From positions 1 through 64,000 of the forward strand of contig CACHEM010000004.1 of assembly GCA_902578845.1 (NCBI GenBank): a stretch of 64,000 bases of DNA, written 5' to 3'. This DNA comes from an uncultured Prochlorococcus sp. (lineage in GTDB: Bacteria > Cyanobacteriota > Cyanobacteriia > PCC-6307 > Cyanobiaceae). Below are positions 1 through 8,714 of the stretch, piece after piece. The position numbers and the translations under genes are program-made. Within the stretch, counting starts at the first letter, position 1, and each line of letters opens with the position of its first letter. Below the pieces are notes generated by a model, which saw only the letters and a list, made by a program, of their open reading frames with translations, ran no database searches and had not been told where the DNA came from.

Positions 1-369
1 TCCAAAAAAAGATCCAGGCTCCTTATCCCAACTAGCTGATAATATTCCAAAACTTAATCCTGCTAGACCTAACAAGAAAAACAATGCTGAAATTGCAATT
101 GTTGAGGAAGGAGGTATTTCAGCAATATTTCTCGTTACTATAATGTAGCTAACTACGAAAACAGACATCCCTAATATTGTGGGAATTCCTGCCGTAAAAA
201 ATATTCTTCTTGCCATTCTATCAGCAACATATTTTGGAATCCCAGTTGATGAACTTTTTGGGGTAGTTGCAGTACTTGATGCTTTTTCTAGATTAGCAAA
301 CGCAGTTTTCTCAGAATTATTTTTTTTCTTTTTATATTGTGTCTTTTTTTTAGATTGCTTTTTTTTCAT
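1..369 (-). CDS. PAM68-family photosystem II assembly protein (3' end cut by window edge)
   Basis: The frame starts at the ATG whose first base is 369 and stays open to base 1, so the C-terminus is missing; 123 residues are visible. The N-terminus is extremely lysine-rich (MKKKQSKKKTQYKKKK), followed by a Ser/Thr linker, the motif GIPKYVADRMARRI, and two hydrophobic segments near residues 54-77 and 88-112. This arrangement matches PAM68/DUF3464 proteins, thylakoid membrane factors that help assemble photosystem II. It lies 9 bp downstream of rpsO on the same strand, the usual cyanobacterial neighbour. Function is from family knowledge; the layout is seen directly. Confidence 0.85.
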   Translation of the reverse strand, partial: MKKKQSKKKTQYKKKKNNSEKTAFANLEKASSTATTPKSSSTGIPKYVADRMARRIFFTAGIPTILGMSVFVVSYIIVTRNIAEIPPSSTIAISALFFLLGLAGLSFGILSASWDKEPGSFFG

Positions 370-378
370 TAATTGAAA

Positions 379-648
379 TCATCCTCTGATTCCAATTTTC
401 TTTACTAGATCTTGATATTTCTGAACGTTTTTCTCTTTTATGTAAGATAATAATCTTTTCCTTTTACCAATCATTTTTAATAATCCTTGCCTTGATGCAA
501 AATCATGAATGTTTCCCTGGAGATGGTCGCTTAATTTCGATATTCTTTTAGATAGCATTGCAACCTGAATTTCAACTGAACCTGTATCAGTTGGATGTAC
601 TTGATGAGTTTCAATTAGCTTCTGTTTTTCAGCTGTATCTAATGACAT
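379..648 (-). CDS. rpsO: 30S ribosomal protein S15
   Basis: A protein of 89 residues, the standard S15 length. It has the family signatures [13 protein letters not shown] in the N-terminal half and [16 protein letters not shown] near residues 55-70. S15 binds 16S rRNA directly and nucleates assembly of the 30S platform. It sits 32 bp downstream of ruvA and 9 bp upstream of the PAM68-like gene, all on the minus strand, so the genes are probably co-transcribed. Confidence 0.98.
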   Translation of the reverse strand: MSLDTAEKQKLIETHQVHPTDTGSVEIQVAMLSKRISKLSDHLQGNIHDFASRQGLLKMIGKRKRLLSYIKEKNVQKYQDLVKKIGIRG

Positions 649-680
649 AAATTTTATTTCTTTAAATCTATGATACTACG

Positions 681-1358
681 TCAACTAGCTATATTACTAC
701 TCTCCTTATCTAGATAATTCATAGCTAATTTCAATAAATTTTCAAATGATAAATTATTTTCTTTTTTTGCAGGGAAATCTAGTTGATTAATAATAATTGG
801 CAAAATAGTCTTAATTTCTTTATTTTTGTAATTTAATGATTGAAGAGTTAACTGAAGATCTTCGATCATTTTATTAATTTCTGGATCCTTAATATCAAAT
901 TCATCTTTTGCTTTTTCTTCTTCAAATTGTATTTCACTTTTAAATTTATTTTTTAGTTCTAAAATTAACCGATCACTCATTTTTTGGCCTATACCAGGTA
1001 CGGAACAAATTAATTTTTTGTTTTGTGTCTTTATTGCATTGATAACTTCACCAATAGAGAATTTATTTAATATCCCCATACCGATTTGAGATCCAACACC
1101 TCGGATACTTAAAATTTCAATAAAGAAATTCTTTTGTTCCTTTGATGTAAAGCCAAATAATAAATCTGAATCTTCTTTTTTAATATGTTTTAACCAAAGA
1201 GTAATTTTTTTATTAGATATCTGATTTGTTTTTAATTTGAGAAAAAAGGATTCTACTATTTGTATTTCGTATCCTAATCCTTGACAATTTATTAAAACAA
1301 AAAATTTTTGATTAGTTTGCCATGACTCAACCAATTCTCCCTTTATCCAACTAATCAA
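681..1358 (-). CDS. ruvA: Holliday junction branch migration protein RuvA
   Basis: RuvA binds four-way DNA junctions as a tetramer and loads the RuvB motor. The 225-residue protein has the N-terminal OB-like domain beginning MISWIKGELVESW, then two helix-hairpin-helix motifs (SIRGVGSQIGMGIL and VPGIGQKMSDRLILELK), a charged linker, and a C-terminal RuvB-interacting domain (LQSLNYKNKEI). It is slightly longer than the E. coli protein because of the acidic and lysine-rich linker. The ATG at 1358 directly abuts the stop codon of the upstream small secreted protein gene, so translational coupling is likely. Confidence 0.96.
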   Translation of the reverse strand: MISWIKGELVESWQTNQKFFVLINCQGLGYEIQIVESFFLKLKTNQISNKKITLWLKHIKKEDSDLLFGFTSKEQKNFFIEILSIRGVGSQIGMGILNKFSIGEVINAIKTQNKKLICSVPGIGQKMSDRLILELKNKFKSEIQFEEEKAKDEFDIKDPEINKMIEDLQLTLQSLNYKNKEIKTILPIIINQLDFPAKKENNLSFENLLKLAMNYLDKESSNIAS

Positions 1359-1715
1359 TTAACCACCATCCACCTGACAACCAATTAGTGCTCCTGCCGT
1401 TCCGCCAGCAGGTACTGCCCAAAATCTATCTTTTCCTCTAGAGGAAGATAGTGCTATTCCAGCACCAAGAAGTCCTCCTATAACAGAACCTTCACTACAA
1501 TCATTATCATCTATTTTTTCAGTTGTACTTAGACCGCCACAAGGTATTACAACGTCCACCTCATAACTTTTCACGTAACCTGGATTTGTTTTGGTTCCAG
1601 GAATGTATTCCTCTCTATATTCAGTTCTTGTGCAAGTTACTGACTTTGGGGTCGATGCATTAACTTTAACAATAGGAGAAAAACAAAATAATAAAGCTAA
1701 ATAGAAAAATTTCAC
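1359..1715 (-). CDS. small secreted protein of unknown function with glycine-rich C-terminal half
   Basis: I do not recognise a named family. The 118 residues begin with a signal peptide (MKFFYLALLFCFSPIVKVNA, likely cleavage after NA). A Cys-containing central part (VTCTRTEYREEYIPGTK, VVIPCGG) follows, then a glycine-rich stretch (GSVIGGLLGAGIALSSSRG, PAGGTAGALIGCQ) resembling glycine-zipper segments of small envelope proteins. Four cysteines remain after predicted cleavage and could form disulfides outside the cytoplasm. The stop codon directly abuts the ruvA start, so it probably heads a ruvA-rpsO-PAM68 transcript. Function is unknown. Confidence 0.8.
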   Translation of the reverse strand: MKFFYLALLFCFSPIVKVNASTPKSVTCTRTEYREEYIPGTKTNPGYVKSYEVDVVIPCGGLSTTEKIDDNDCSEGSVIGGLLGAGIALSSSRGKDRFWAVPAGGTAGALIGCQVDGG

Positions 1716-1742
1716 TTTTTTTTTTATTTTTATAACTTCATT

Positions 1743-2633
1743 CTATGTCTTTTTGATTATTTTGGTAGTAGATATAATAGTTCCTAATAATACTAGTGAA
1801 GCTCCTAATAAAAAATTTATATTTATTATTTCACTAAAAAACAAAATCCCCCAAATTGACCCGAATAAAACTTGCAAATAGTTAATTGTTGAAGCTTCAG
1901 AAGCAGGTAAATTTTTTAATCCTACAGTTAAGAAAGTCTGACCTAATTGAGTAAATAAGCCAATGCCAATTATCCAAACTAATTCATTCCAAGTTGGGGT
2001 AACCCATTTCATTAATACAATTGGCAATAAAGCTATAAAAGAAACAAGTGGAAAATATTCAATAATTACATAAACATCTTCAGTAAATGAAAGTTTCTTA
2101 ACAGTAACGTAAGCCAATGCAGTGCAGATTGCCCCAAGAAAGGCGATCGAAATCGAAACTTTTTCAATTTCAACGTTTATATTTGATAATTGACTTGGAT
2201 TTAATATTAGCAATATTCCAATCCAGCCAATAATTAAAGCAAAAACTATATTCCGAGTTATTTTTTCGTTTATAAATATGCCAGCGAATATTGATATAAA
2301 GATAGGGTATGTGTACTGTATGACAGTAGATATACTAAGAGGCATATTTCTTATCGCATAAAAAATGCAAACTAAAGCTAAGGTTCCTAAAACACCTCTT
2401 AAGATAAGTAATGGCCTATTGTTGCCCCAAGGATTTATATTTTTTAGATTAATTATGAATAATGTAATAATTAAACTTAACAATGATCTGAATAAAACTA
2501 ATTCATGAATAGGTATCCTTTTATCAATATTTTTTACGCATAAAGTCATCAAACTAAAGAAGAATGAAGCAAATACCAAATTAAATTTATTCAGTGAATT
2601 AAATTTTTTTTCTAATTCAGCGATATTTATCAT
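1743..2633 (-). CDS. EamA/DMT-superfamily inner-membrane transporter
   Basis: The 296-residue protein shows about ten hydrophobic segments in two homologous halves, the EamA repeat architecture of drug/metabolite transporters. Recognisable patches are FFFSLMTLCVKNI in the first helix, LRGVLGTLALVCIFYAIRNM near helix 3-4, PIFISIFAGIFINEKI ending repeat 1, and LLGASLVLLGTIIS near the end. The substrate cannot be read from sequence. It lies on the minus strand, 27 bp before the small secreted protein gene, and is divergent from dnaG. Confidence 0.88.
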   Translation of the reverse strand: MINIAELEKKFNSLNKFNLVFASFFFSLMTLCVKNIDKRIPIHELVLFRSLLSLIITLFIINLKNINPWGNNRPLLILRGVLGTLALVCIFYAIRNMPLSISTVIQYTYPIFISIFAGIFINEKITRNIVFALIIGWIGILLILNPSQLSNINVEIEKVSISIAFLGAICTALAYVTVKKLSFTEDVYVIIEYFPLVSFIALLPIVLMKWVTPTWNELVWIIGIGLFTQLGQTFLTVGLKNLPASEASTINYLQVLFGSIWGILFFSEIININFLLGASLVLLGTIISTTKIIKKT

Positions 2634-2727
2634 TTAAAAAAATAGTTTTTTTGTGAAATTAAGTAGATTCTTATTTGATTTTGACCTATAACAAATAAAT
2701 CATTATTTGTTATTGATAAAAATCTCA

Positions 2728-4761
2728 ATGGTTCATTCTATTCACCCAAGAACTATTCAAGAGGTTAAGGAAAAAGCAGATATCGTTGACGTTATATCTG
2801 AACATATTGTTCTTAAGAAGAAAGGCAAGGAATTTGTTGGGATTTGTCCTTTTCATGATGATACTAAGCCATCTATGACAGTATCACCAACTAAACAATT
2901 CTACTACTGTTTTTCTTGTGGTGCAGGTGGAAACTCTATTAAATTTTTAATGGAATTTACTCGTGCAAATTTTTCAGATGTTGTACTTTCACTCGCTAAA
3001 AAAAATAATATTAATGTTGAAAATCTTGAGGGTCCCCAAGCGGAAGCTTATAAAAAACAACTATCTAGAAAGGAAGAGCTTTATAAAATATTAAGAGTCA
3101 CTAAAAATTGGTTTAAGTCTCAATTAAATAATTCTCTTGGTTTTGAAGCTATGAAATATTTAACATCTAAGAGAAACTTAAGTAACAAGATTATTGATAA
3201 CTTTGAATTAGGTTTTGCTCCAAATTCATGGAATGATTTATTTAATTATCTTTCCAAGGTAGAAAAATTCCCCATTAATTTAATATTAGCTTCAGGCCTT
3301 GCAATTTCTAAAGATAATTCTGACAAGATTTATGATCGTTTTAGAAATAGATTAATTGTTCCAATACATGATATGCAGGGAAGAGTAGTTGCCTTTGGAG
3401 GAAGATCTCTTGATGGTCAGGAACCCAAATATCTTAATTCTCCTGAATCAGAGATATTTGAAAAGGGAAAAATGTTGTTTGCCTTCGAAAAAGCTTCTAG
3501 TGATATTAGAAAAAGAGATAAAGCTATTATTGTTGAAGGCTACTTTGATGTTATTTCTCTTCATTCAAAGGGTATAACTAATTCTGTGGCTTCTCTCGGT
3601 ACCGCATTAAATAAGTATCAAATTTCTCAACTATGTAGATGTACAGATAATAAAAATATAATTTTGAATTTTGATTCAGATAATGCAGGAATTTTAGCTA
3701 CAAAAAGAGTAATAAAAGAAGTAGAAAGCTTATCTCTTCATGATCAAATTAATCTTAAGATACTTCAACTAAGTCATTTTAAAGATCCTGACGAATATTT
3801 GAATAGTCATAAACCTGAAGATTATTTTAATTTAATTGATAATTCATCCTTTTGGATCGATTGGGAGATTGATCAGATCTTTAAAGATCAAGATTTAACT
3901 AAGTCTGAAATTTTCCAAAGTGTTATTTCTTCATTGGTAAAATTGTTGAGTAAATTACCTCAATCATCAACCAGAACTCATTATTTACAAAAAGTTTCCG
4001 AACAATTAAGTAAGGGACAAGCTAGGTTAGCAATACAGTTTGAACAAGATTTAAGAAATCAAGTAAAGGGATTTCGTTGGCATGGTAGATCAAAAAAATT
4101 TGAACAACCAAATGAAATTTCCCGACGGGAGAAAAATGAATCGGAAATAATTTTTTATTATTTACATTGTCCAGATCTTAGGCTATTTATTCGTGATGAA
4201 TTTCTTAAAAGAGAAATTAATGTTTTTAATACTAGTTATATTCAAACTTTATGGGAAGCTATTTCAAAAATTGAACAAAATAATTTAGGTTTAAATTACT
4301 TAAATGATTTAAAACAATCAAATAGTCAAAATCTTCAAAAAGATTTTTCTTCTATTAACTTAATTTCACTTCTGCCTGACTACTTAGCTCTCAATAATCA
4401 TGAATCATCAAATAAAATTAATATTTTTATTAATCCAAATGAGTTGTTTTTAACATTGCTGAGTAATCCTAAGGACAATTTACTAGGAACATTATCACTT
4501 CTTGAGAAATATAATTCTCTAAAAAGATGTAGACACTTAATAGAATCTTGGGGATCTCAAAGATTAAAAACTTTAGAAAATTGTATATCTATTTTAATTG
4601 ATAATCCTTCTTCAGGTTCTTCAAATACAAATAAAGAGATAGATGATCTTTTTAAGGATTTAAATTCAGATGCCATTAAATTTCAGGAATTATATTACCT
4701 AGAAAGACAACATATAAATTTCTTAGACAAACAACGTTGTGGCAATTTCCTAGCTAGTTAA
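2728..4761 (+). CDS. dnaG: DNA primase
   Basis: DnaG makes the RNA primers for DNA replication. The frame is open from a TTG at 2707, but I chose the ATG at 2728 because family homology starts there (MVHSIHPRTIQEVKEKADIV); this gives 677 residues. The N-terminal CHC2 zinc finger is intact (CPFHDDTKPSM, then YYCFSCGAGG). The TOPRIM core shows FGGRSLDGQEPKYLNSPE and the metal-binding EGYFDVISLH, with NFDSDNAG further on. The C-terminal DnaB-interacting region is present but poorly conserved. It is divergent from the DMT transporter, with a 94 bp intergenic region. Confidence 0.97.
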   Translation: MVHSIHPRTIQEVKEKADIVDVISEHIVLKKKGKEFVGICPFHDDTKPSMTVSPTKQFYYCFSCGAGGNSIKFLMEFTRANFSDVVLSLAKKNNINVENLEGPQAEAYKKQLSRKEELYKILRVTKNWFKSQLNNSLGFEAMKYLTSKRNLSNKIIDNFELGFAPNSWNDLFNYLSKVEKFPINLILASGLAISKDNSDKIYDRFRNRLIVPIHDMQGRVVAFGGRSLDGQEPKYLNSPESEIFEKGKMLFAFEKASSDIRKRDKAIIVEGYFDVISLHSKGITNSVASLGTALNKYQISQLCRCTDNKNIILNFDSDNAGILATKRVIKEVESLSLHDQINLKILQLSHFKDPDEYLNSHKPEDYFNLIDNSSFWIDWEIDQIFKDQDLTKSEIFQSVISSLVKLLSKLPQSSTRTHYLQKVSEQLSKGQARLAIQFEQDLRNQVKGFRWHGRSKKFEQPNEISRREKNESEIIFYYLHCPDLRLFIRDEFLKREINVFNTSYIQTLWEAISKIEQNNLGLNYLNDLKQSNSQNLQKDFSSINLISLLPDYLALNNHESSNKINIFINPNELFLTLLSNPKDNLLGTLSLLEKYNSLKRCRHLIESWGSQRLKTLENCISILIDNPSSGSSNTNKEIDDLFKDLNSDAIKFQELYYLERQHINFLDKQRCGNFLAS

Positions 4762-4777
4762 TATAAAAAATTTTAAT

Positions 4778-5245
4778 TTATAGGCAGTATTTTTTAATCA
4801 AGTTTTTAACTTTTTTGGGTTTATCTTCAAGAACATAAGCTTCTACTTCTTTCGCATAAGTCCCAGAAAAATTTGAACTAGAGAACTCTAATGCTTTTCT
4901 TTTACTTTGATGCAATTTGCTTTCTAATTTTTTTATATCCCCTATTGTTTTATTGTCATTACATTTTTGTATCGCATGAGTTGCTTCGTGTCTTAATGCT
5001 TTTCTTATCGCCCTTTCTGTTTTGAAGTTATCTTTATTTGGTTCTTGATTCTTATTTCTATAATTTGTTTTCCTTTTTGCATTTTCAGTACATATTATTA
5101 TTTTATTTTCTTTAAAATTATGTAGCCCTTTTATTTCTTTGTTTAATAGACATTCAATTTTATTTTCTTCAATTACATAGTTTGCTTTCATTAATAAGTT
5201 AAGAATCTCTTTATCTAATTTGCTCAAAAATAATATAAATTCCAT
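4778..5245 (-). CDS. small HExxH putative metallopeptidase, possibly M76 (ATP23)-like
   Basis: The 155-residue protein carries a zinc-metallopeptidase core HEATH at residues 86-90 within the helix ALRHEATHAIQKC. Downstream is KEVEAYVLED (133-141), where E133 or E135 could be a third metal ligand. Upstream, NKIIICTEN (47-55) ends in a Cys-x2-Asn patch. The order 'IxxC, HExxH with following Cys, E.EA' recalls the ATP23/M76 peptidases. There is no signal peptide or clear membrane helix, so it is probably cytosolic. It lies 10 bp downstream of umuC on the same strand and may be read from the SOS promoter. Family assignment is inference; activity is untested. Confidence 0.7.
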   Translation of the reverse strand: MEFILFLSKLDKEILNLLMKANYVIEENKIECLLNKEIKGLHNFKENKIIICTENAKRKTNYRNKNQEPNKDNFKTERAIRKALRHEATHAIQKCNDNKTIGDIKKLESKLHQSKRKALEFSSSNFSGTYAKEVEAYVLEDKPKKVKNLIKKYCL

Positions 5246-5255
5246 TCTATTTTGT

Positions 5256-6542
5256 TTACTTCACTATAGTTGGGATTTGTTCTATATCAGTTGTAGATGA
5301 GCGACTTAAGAAATTCTTATTCATCTTCCAACTTTGTGGATTTTTTGTAATGGCCCATGTAATTGCATTGTTATTAAATCTTTTATTTAATAAATCAATC
5401 GTTTTCATAAGATTTGTTGATTTTTTTAAGACTTTCTGAGATTTGTAATTGATAACTGATTGTTGTAAATATTCGCTATTTGTTAAATCCTGCATTAAAA
5501 CACCAGCTTTTGAGAATTTATATTCGGGATTATAAATTTCTTTAGATAATTCAACTACTATTTTTAAAATATTGTTTGTGTCATCTGTTGCATTTGTAAG
5601 TTTTCTATGAGCACTTCTTTGATAATTTTGACTTGAATATTTACTGGTTCTAGCAAATACTCTAATATTAGATGATTGTAAATTCTGACTTCTCATTTTT
5701 TCAGAGGCTTTTATTGCGTGAGTTGCCAGTGCTTGAGTTAAGTCTTCTAATTTTGTGATAGGCGTGCCGAAACTCCTGCTCACCTGAATTTCTTTTTTTG
5801 ATTTCTTGTTTTTTTCTATGGGCAGGCATCTATGGCCTTTCAGTTCTAATTGCAGTCTTTTCCCTACGATGCCTAATTTCTTAATGATTTCATTTTCTTC
5901 CATGTCTCTCAGTTCTCTCGCATTTTTAATACCTTTACTCTGTAACCAATTAGAGGTTTGTTTCCCGACTCCCCATATCTTATCTATACTAATTCTTTTC
6001 AAATAATTATTCTCATTTTCGGTTCTAGCTAAATCAAATATTCCAGCTGAATAATCAATATTTTTAGCTAGTTTATTAGCAATTTTTGCTCTTACTTTAT
6101 TTTCTCCTATTCCTACTGTTATGGTAATCCCTAGATTCTGATATATTAATGATCTTATGCTTCTTGCCCAAGGATATAGATTTTCATCATTAGGTCTAGA
6201 AATCGAGACGAATGCTTCGTCAATGGAATAAATTTCTATTTCTTCACAGTAGTTTTTCAGTAAATTCATTAGTCTTCTGCTCATATCCCCATAAAGCGAG
6301 TAGTTTGAGCTTAAGACTGCTACATCTAATTTATTTAGTCTTTCTTTGACCTTAAAATACGGAGTTCCCATTTTGATTTTTAAAGCTCGCGCTTCAGGGC
6401 TTCTTGCAATGATACATCCGTCATTATTAGATAAAATTACTACTGGTTTATTTCTCAAATGAGGATTAATATTTTGTTCACATGACGCGTAAAAATTATT
6501 AGCATCTATAAGAGCTATTGCATTAATATTTGAAATTCTCAT
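5256..6542 (-). CDS. umuC: Y-family DNA polymerase V catalytic subunit UmuC
   Basis: Error-prone translesion polymerase that works with processed UmuD. The 428 residues carry the Y-family catalytic carboxylates: D14 in LIDANNFYASCEQ, and D109-E110 in SIDEAF. The helix-hairpin-helix KIWGVGKQTSNWLQSKGI follows, then the little-finger region and a C-terminal DUF4113-type tail (WKMNKNFLSRSSTTDI) typical of UmuC rather than DinB. Its ATG overlaps the end of umuD by 4 bp, the classic umuDC coupling, and expression is likely SOS-controlled through the operator upstream of umuD. Confidence 0.96.
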   Translation of the reverse strand: MRISNINAIALIDANNFYASCEQNINPHLRNKPVVILSNNDGCIIARSPEARALKIKMGTPYFKVKERLNKLDVAVLSSNYSLYGDMSRRLMNLLKNYCEEIEIYSIDEAFVSISRPNDENLYPWARSIRSLIYQNLGITITVGIGENKVRAKIANKLAKNIDYSAGIFDLARTENENNYLKRISIDKIWGVGKQTSNWLQSKGIKNARELRDMEENEIIKKLGIVGKRLQLELKGHRCLPIEKNKKSKKEIQVSRSFGTPITKLEDLTQALATHAIKASEKMRSQNLQSSNIRVFARTSKYSSQNYQRSAHRKLTNATDDTNNILKIVVELSKEIYNPEYKFSKAGVLMQDLTNSEYLQQSVINYKSQKVLKKSTNLMKTIDLLNKRFNNNAITWAITKNPQSWKMNKNFLSRSSTTDIEQIPTIVK

Positions 6543-6955
6543 AAATAGCTATGTATTGAATAAATAACAACTCCCCATATCTGTACATCAATATGGTTTT
6601 TAAATCTAAAATCAGGATAATTATGATTTTCTGATTTTAAATATAATTCATTATTTTTTATAGATAATCTTTTTATTGTAAATTCTCCGTCTATCATTGC
6701 AATAATGATATTCCCTGGCCTGGCTGTTAAGCTCTTATCTACTATTATTAAATCTTTATCTTTAATTCCTGCATTTATCATTGAGTCACCTTTAACTCTA
6801 AGAAAAAAAGTACTAAAAGGATTAGATATTAAATGTTCGTTTAAATCAATATTTTCTTCTGTATAGTCATCTGCAGGAGAAGGAAACCCTGCTGATACTG
6901 AATCAGTTAATAAGGGGATTTTAAATGTTTTAGTAGTTGAATCAAAAGAATCCAA
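6539..6955 (-). CDS. umuD: UmuD, LexA-like self-cleaving accessory subunit of polymerase V
   Basis: The protein of 138 residues belongs to the S24 LexA/UmuD family. The self-cleavage bond is A22-G23 in SVSAGFPSPADDY. The catalytic dyad is S58 in VKGDSM and K95 in GEFTIKRL. RecA filament-stimulated cleavage would produce the active UmuD' form. The start is TTG at 6955; no in-frame ATG lies between it and the promoter elements. The gene overlaps umuC by 4 bp and has a LexA-like box only 12 bp upstream. Confidence 0.95.
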   Translation of the reverse strand: MDSFDSTTKTFKIPLLTDSVSAGFPSPADDYTEENIDLNEHLISNPFSTFFLRVKGDSMINAGIKDKDLIIVDKSLTARPGNIIIAMIDGEFTIKRLSIKNNELYLKSENHNYPDFRFKNHIDVQIWGVVIYSIHSYL

Positions 6956-6966
6956 GATTAAATTAA

Positions 6967-6996
6967 TAGTATATATGTACTATACAGTAAAAAACA
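6967..6996 (-). promoter_or_regulatory. umuDC promoter with LexA (SOS) box
   Basis: On the minus strand, positions 6981-6968 read AGTACATATATACT, matching the cyanobacterial LexA consensus RGTAC-N3-DGTWCB at all but one constrained position. It lies within a 16-bp perfect-arm palindrome (TAGTA-N6-TACTA, 6967-6982). The right half is also a good -10 hexamer, TATACT (6973-6968), with TTGTTT 18 bp upstream as a weak -35, so bound LexA would block polymerase. The predicted transcript would start only a few bases before the TTG of umuD. Confidence 0.65.
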
Positions 6997-7052
6997 AAAA
7001 ATAGTTATTTATTAAACTTTTATAGATTAATTTTAGATTGAATCTAATCTTT

Positions 7053-7469
7053 TTAAGAACGATGGTAAGGGGAGTTGTTTGATATGGAAATAGCTCTATA
7101 GATTTGCTCGATAAGGATTAATCTAGCTAATTCATGAGGAAAAGTTAAAGGAGACAAACTTAGTATAAGATCTGAATTTTTTTTTATATCTGAACTAACT
7201 CCATCAGTATCCCCGATTAAGAAATTAATTTTTTTATTTTTAAAATTCAAGAGTAAGGAACATAGTTCAACTGAATTAAACTGTTTTCCTTCTTCACTTA
7301 GGCAGATAATAATATTATTATTGGATCTAAGATTATTTAAATTAAAACTCTTTAACTCACTAATGACAAGTTCAGGCATTCTTTTTTTGTATTGATTAAT
7401 TCCATCTCTAATCCAAAGTTTCTTTATTTTGCCGATAGCATAAATTGCTAATCTATTACTCTGAATCAT
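7053..7469 (-). CDS. rlmH: 23S rRNA (pseudouridine1915-N3)-methyltransferase RlmH
   Basis: RlmH is a small SPOUT methyltransferase acting on helix 69 of 23S rRNA in assembled ribosomes. The 138-residue protein has the SAM-knot region [10 protein letters not shown] and the family C-terminus [19 protein letters not shown] ... NSPYHRS, with the near-terminal YHR signature. In the usual IGG motif the second glycine is Asp here (IGDTDG), a minor variation. It lies downstream of umuD on the same strand with about 50 bp of AT-rich sequence before the umuD-proximal promoter region. Confidence 0.95.
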   Translation of the reverse strand: MIQSNRLAIYAIGKIKKLWIRDGINQYKKRMPELVISELKSFNLNNLRSNNNIIICLSEEGKQFNSVELCSLLLNFKNKKINFLIGDTDGVSSDIKKNSDLILSLSPLTFPHELARLILIEQIYRAISISNNSPYHRS

Positions 7470-7488
7470 AAGTAAATATCAAAACTAA

Positions 7489-7821
7489 TTATTCATCAAG
7501 AAGATAATTAAATTCGTCATATAGTTCCTCTTCGGTTGTTAATTTCTTGGAAAAATTATCTTTTTTAGAATTCATATTAATTTGATTAATCTCACTTTTT
7601 CTTAGTGAATTATTAACGTTAGAAGTCTCTTCTAAAGATTCTGAATTATCAATTAACGAATAAAAAATTTTATTGGGATCTTCTGAATTAAGTGGATTGG
7701 TGATTAAATTATCATTATTAGTTATATTTGTGTAATTATTTATATTTTTACTTTCGTTATTTAAATTTTTCTTTTTTTTAAATTTATTGAGTTTATCTAA
7801 ATTATTTTTTGATAAGCTCAT
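7489..7821 (-). CDS. acidic low-complexity protein of unknown function
   Basis: I do not recognise this 110-residue product. It is rich in Asn, Lys, Ser and Glu, begins with a lysine-rich segment (KFKKKKNLN), and ends in a strongly acidic tail (EEELYDEFNYLLDE). It has no signal peptide, membrane helix or cysteine and looks intrinsically disordered apart from the tail. It sits 19 bp before rlmH on the same strand, divergent from ksgA. The open frame, start codon and position between two conserved genes support a real gene, but function is unknown. Confidence 0.65.
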   Translation of the reverse strand: MSLSKNNLDKLNKFKKKKNLNNESKNINNYTNITNNDNLITNPLNSEDPNKIFYSLIDNSESLEETSNVNNSLRKSEINQINMNSKKDNFSKKLTTEEELYDEFNYLLDE

Positions 7822-7877
7822 GATATAAAGGATTAAATAAATTTATATTTAATTTAAACATATTATTTATCTTTTAG

Positions 7878-8702
7878 ATGAATTCTAAAAACTATCAACA
7901 AAAAAAAAGATTTGGACAACACTGGTTGGTAAATAAAAAAATATTAGAAAAAATTAAAGAAATTGCTGTTCTCAATGAAAATGACTTTATTTTAGAAATT
8001 GGTCCTGGCAAAGGAGCTTTAACATCTAAGTTGTTAGATTCAGAAATTAAAAAATTACATGCGATTGAATTAGATAAAGATTTAATAAATTTATTAAATG
8101 ATAAATTCAATAATAATGATAAGTTTTCACTGCAGCAGGGAGATATTCTTTCTGTAAATTTAGATTCGATTAATAAGAAGATTACAAAAGTGATTGCAAA
8201 TATTCCTTACAATATAACTGGCCCAATATTGGATATTTTCATAGGTCGATTGGGAATTATAAGAAAGTATAATTACGAAAAAATAATATTTTTAATGCAG
8301 AAAGACGTTGTAGATAGGATTTTGTCAAAAGAAGGTAGTCCCAATGCTGGTGCGCTTAGTATAAGAATGCAACTTTTATCAAAAATAAAAAGAATATGTG
8401 ATGTGCCGCCTTCATCATTTAGTCCGCCTCCAAAAGTTTTTTCTTCTTTAGTAGTTTTCGAACCAATTAAAAATGATTTAAGATTAGATATTAGTCTAGA
8501 AAAATATATAGATAAACTTCTTCGAATTTCATTTAATTCAAGAAGAAAAATGCTTAGAAATACTCTTAATTCAATACTTTCAAATGAAGAGATAAATGAA
8601 TTATCTGAATCTTTAAAAGTTTGTTTTAATTTAAGACCACAAGATATTTCAATTGAACAATGGATTAAGCTTGCAGAAAATTGTATTAAAATTAAAAAAT
8701 AA
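7878..8702 (+). CDS. rsmA: 16S rRNA (adenine1518-N6/adenine1519-N6)-dimethyltransferase
   Basis: RsmA (KsgA) dimethylates two adjacent adenines in the 3'-terminal hairpin of 16S rRNA late in 30S maturation. The 274 residues contain the N-terminal [17 protein letters not shown] motif [11 protein letters not shown], acidic motif AIELDKDL, and catalytic motif [14 protein letters not shown]. The C-terminal helical domain shows [12 protein letters not shown]. It is followed 12 bp later by ispE, the common cyanobacterial arrangement. Confidence 0.97.
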   Translation: MNSKNYQQKKRFGQHWLVNKKILEKIKEIAVLNENDFILEIGPGKGALTSKLLDSEIKKLHAIELDKDLINLLNDKFNNNDKFSLQQGDILSVNLDSINKKITKVIANIPYNITGPILDIFIGRLGIIRKYNYEKIIFLMQKDVVDRILSKEGSPNAGALSIRMQLLSKIKRICDVPPSSFSPPPKVFSSLVVFEPIKNDLRLDISLEKYIDKLLRISFNSRRKMLRNTLNSILSNEEINELSESLKVCFNLRPQDISIEQWIKLAENCIKIKK

Positions 8703-8714
8703 AAATTTAAGTAT

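Noticed and set aside
179..376. Plus-strand 65-residue frame at the left edge
   Set aside because: It is antisense to the PAM68-like gene, which is recognisable on the minus strand; composition and poly-Phe ending mark it as a shadow.
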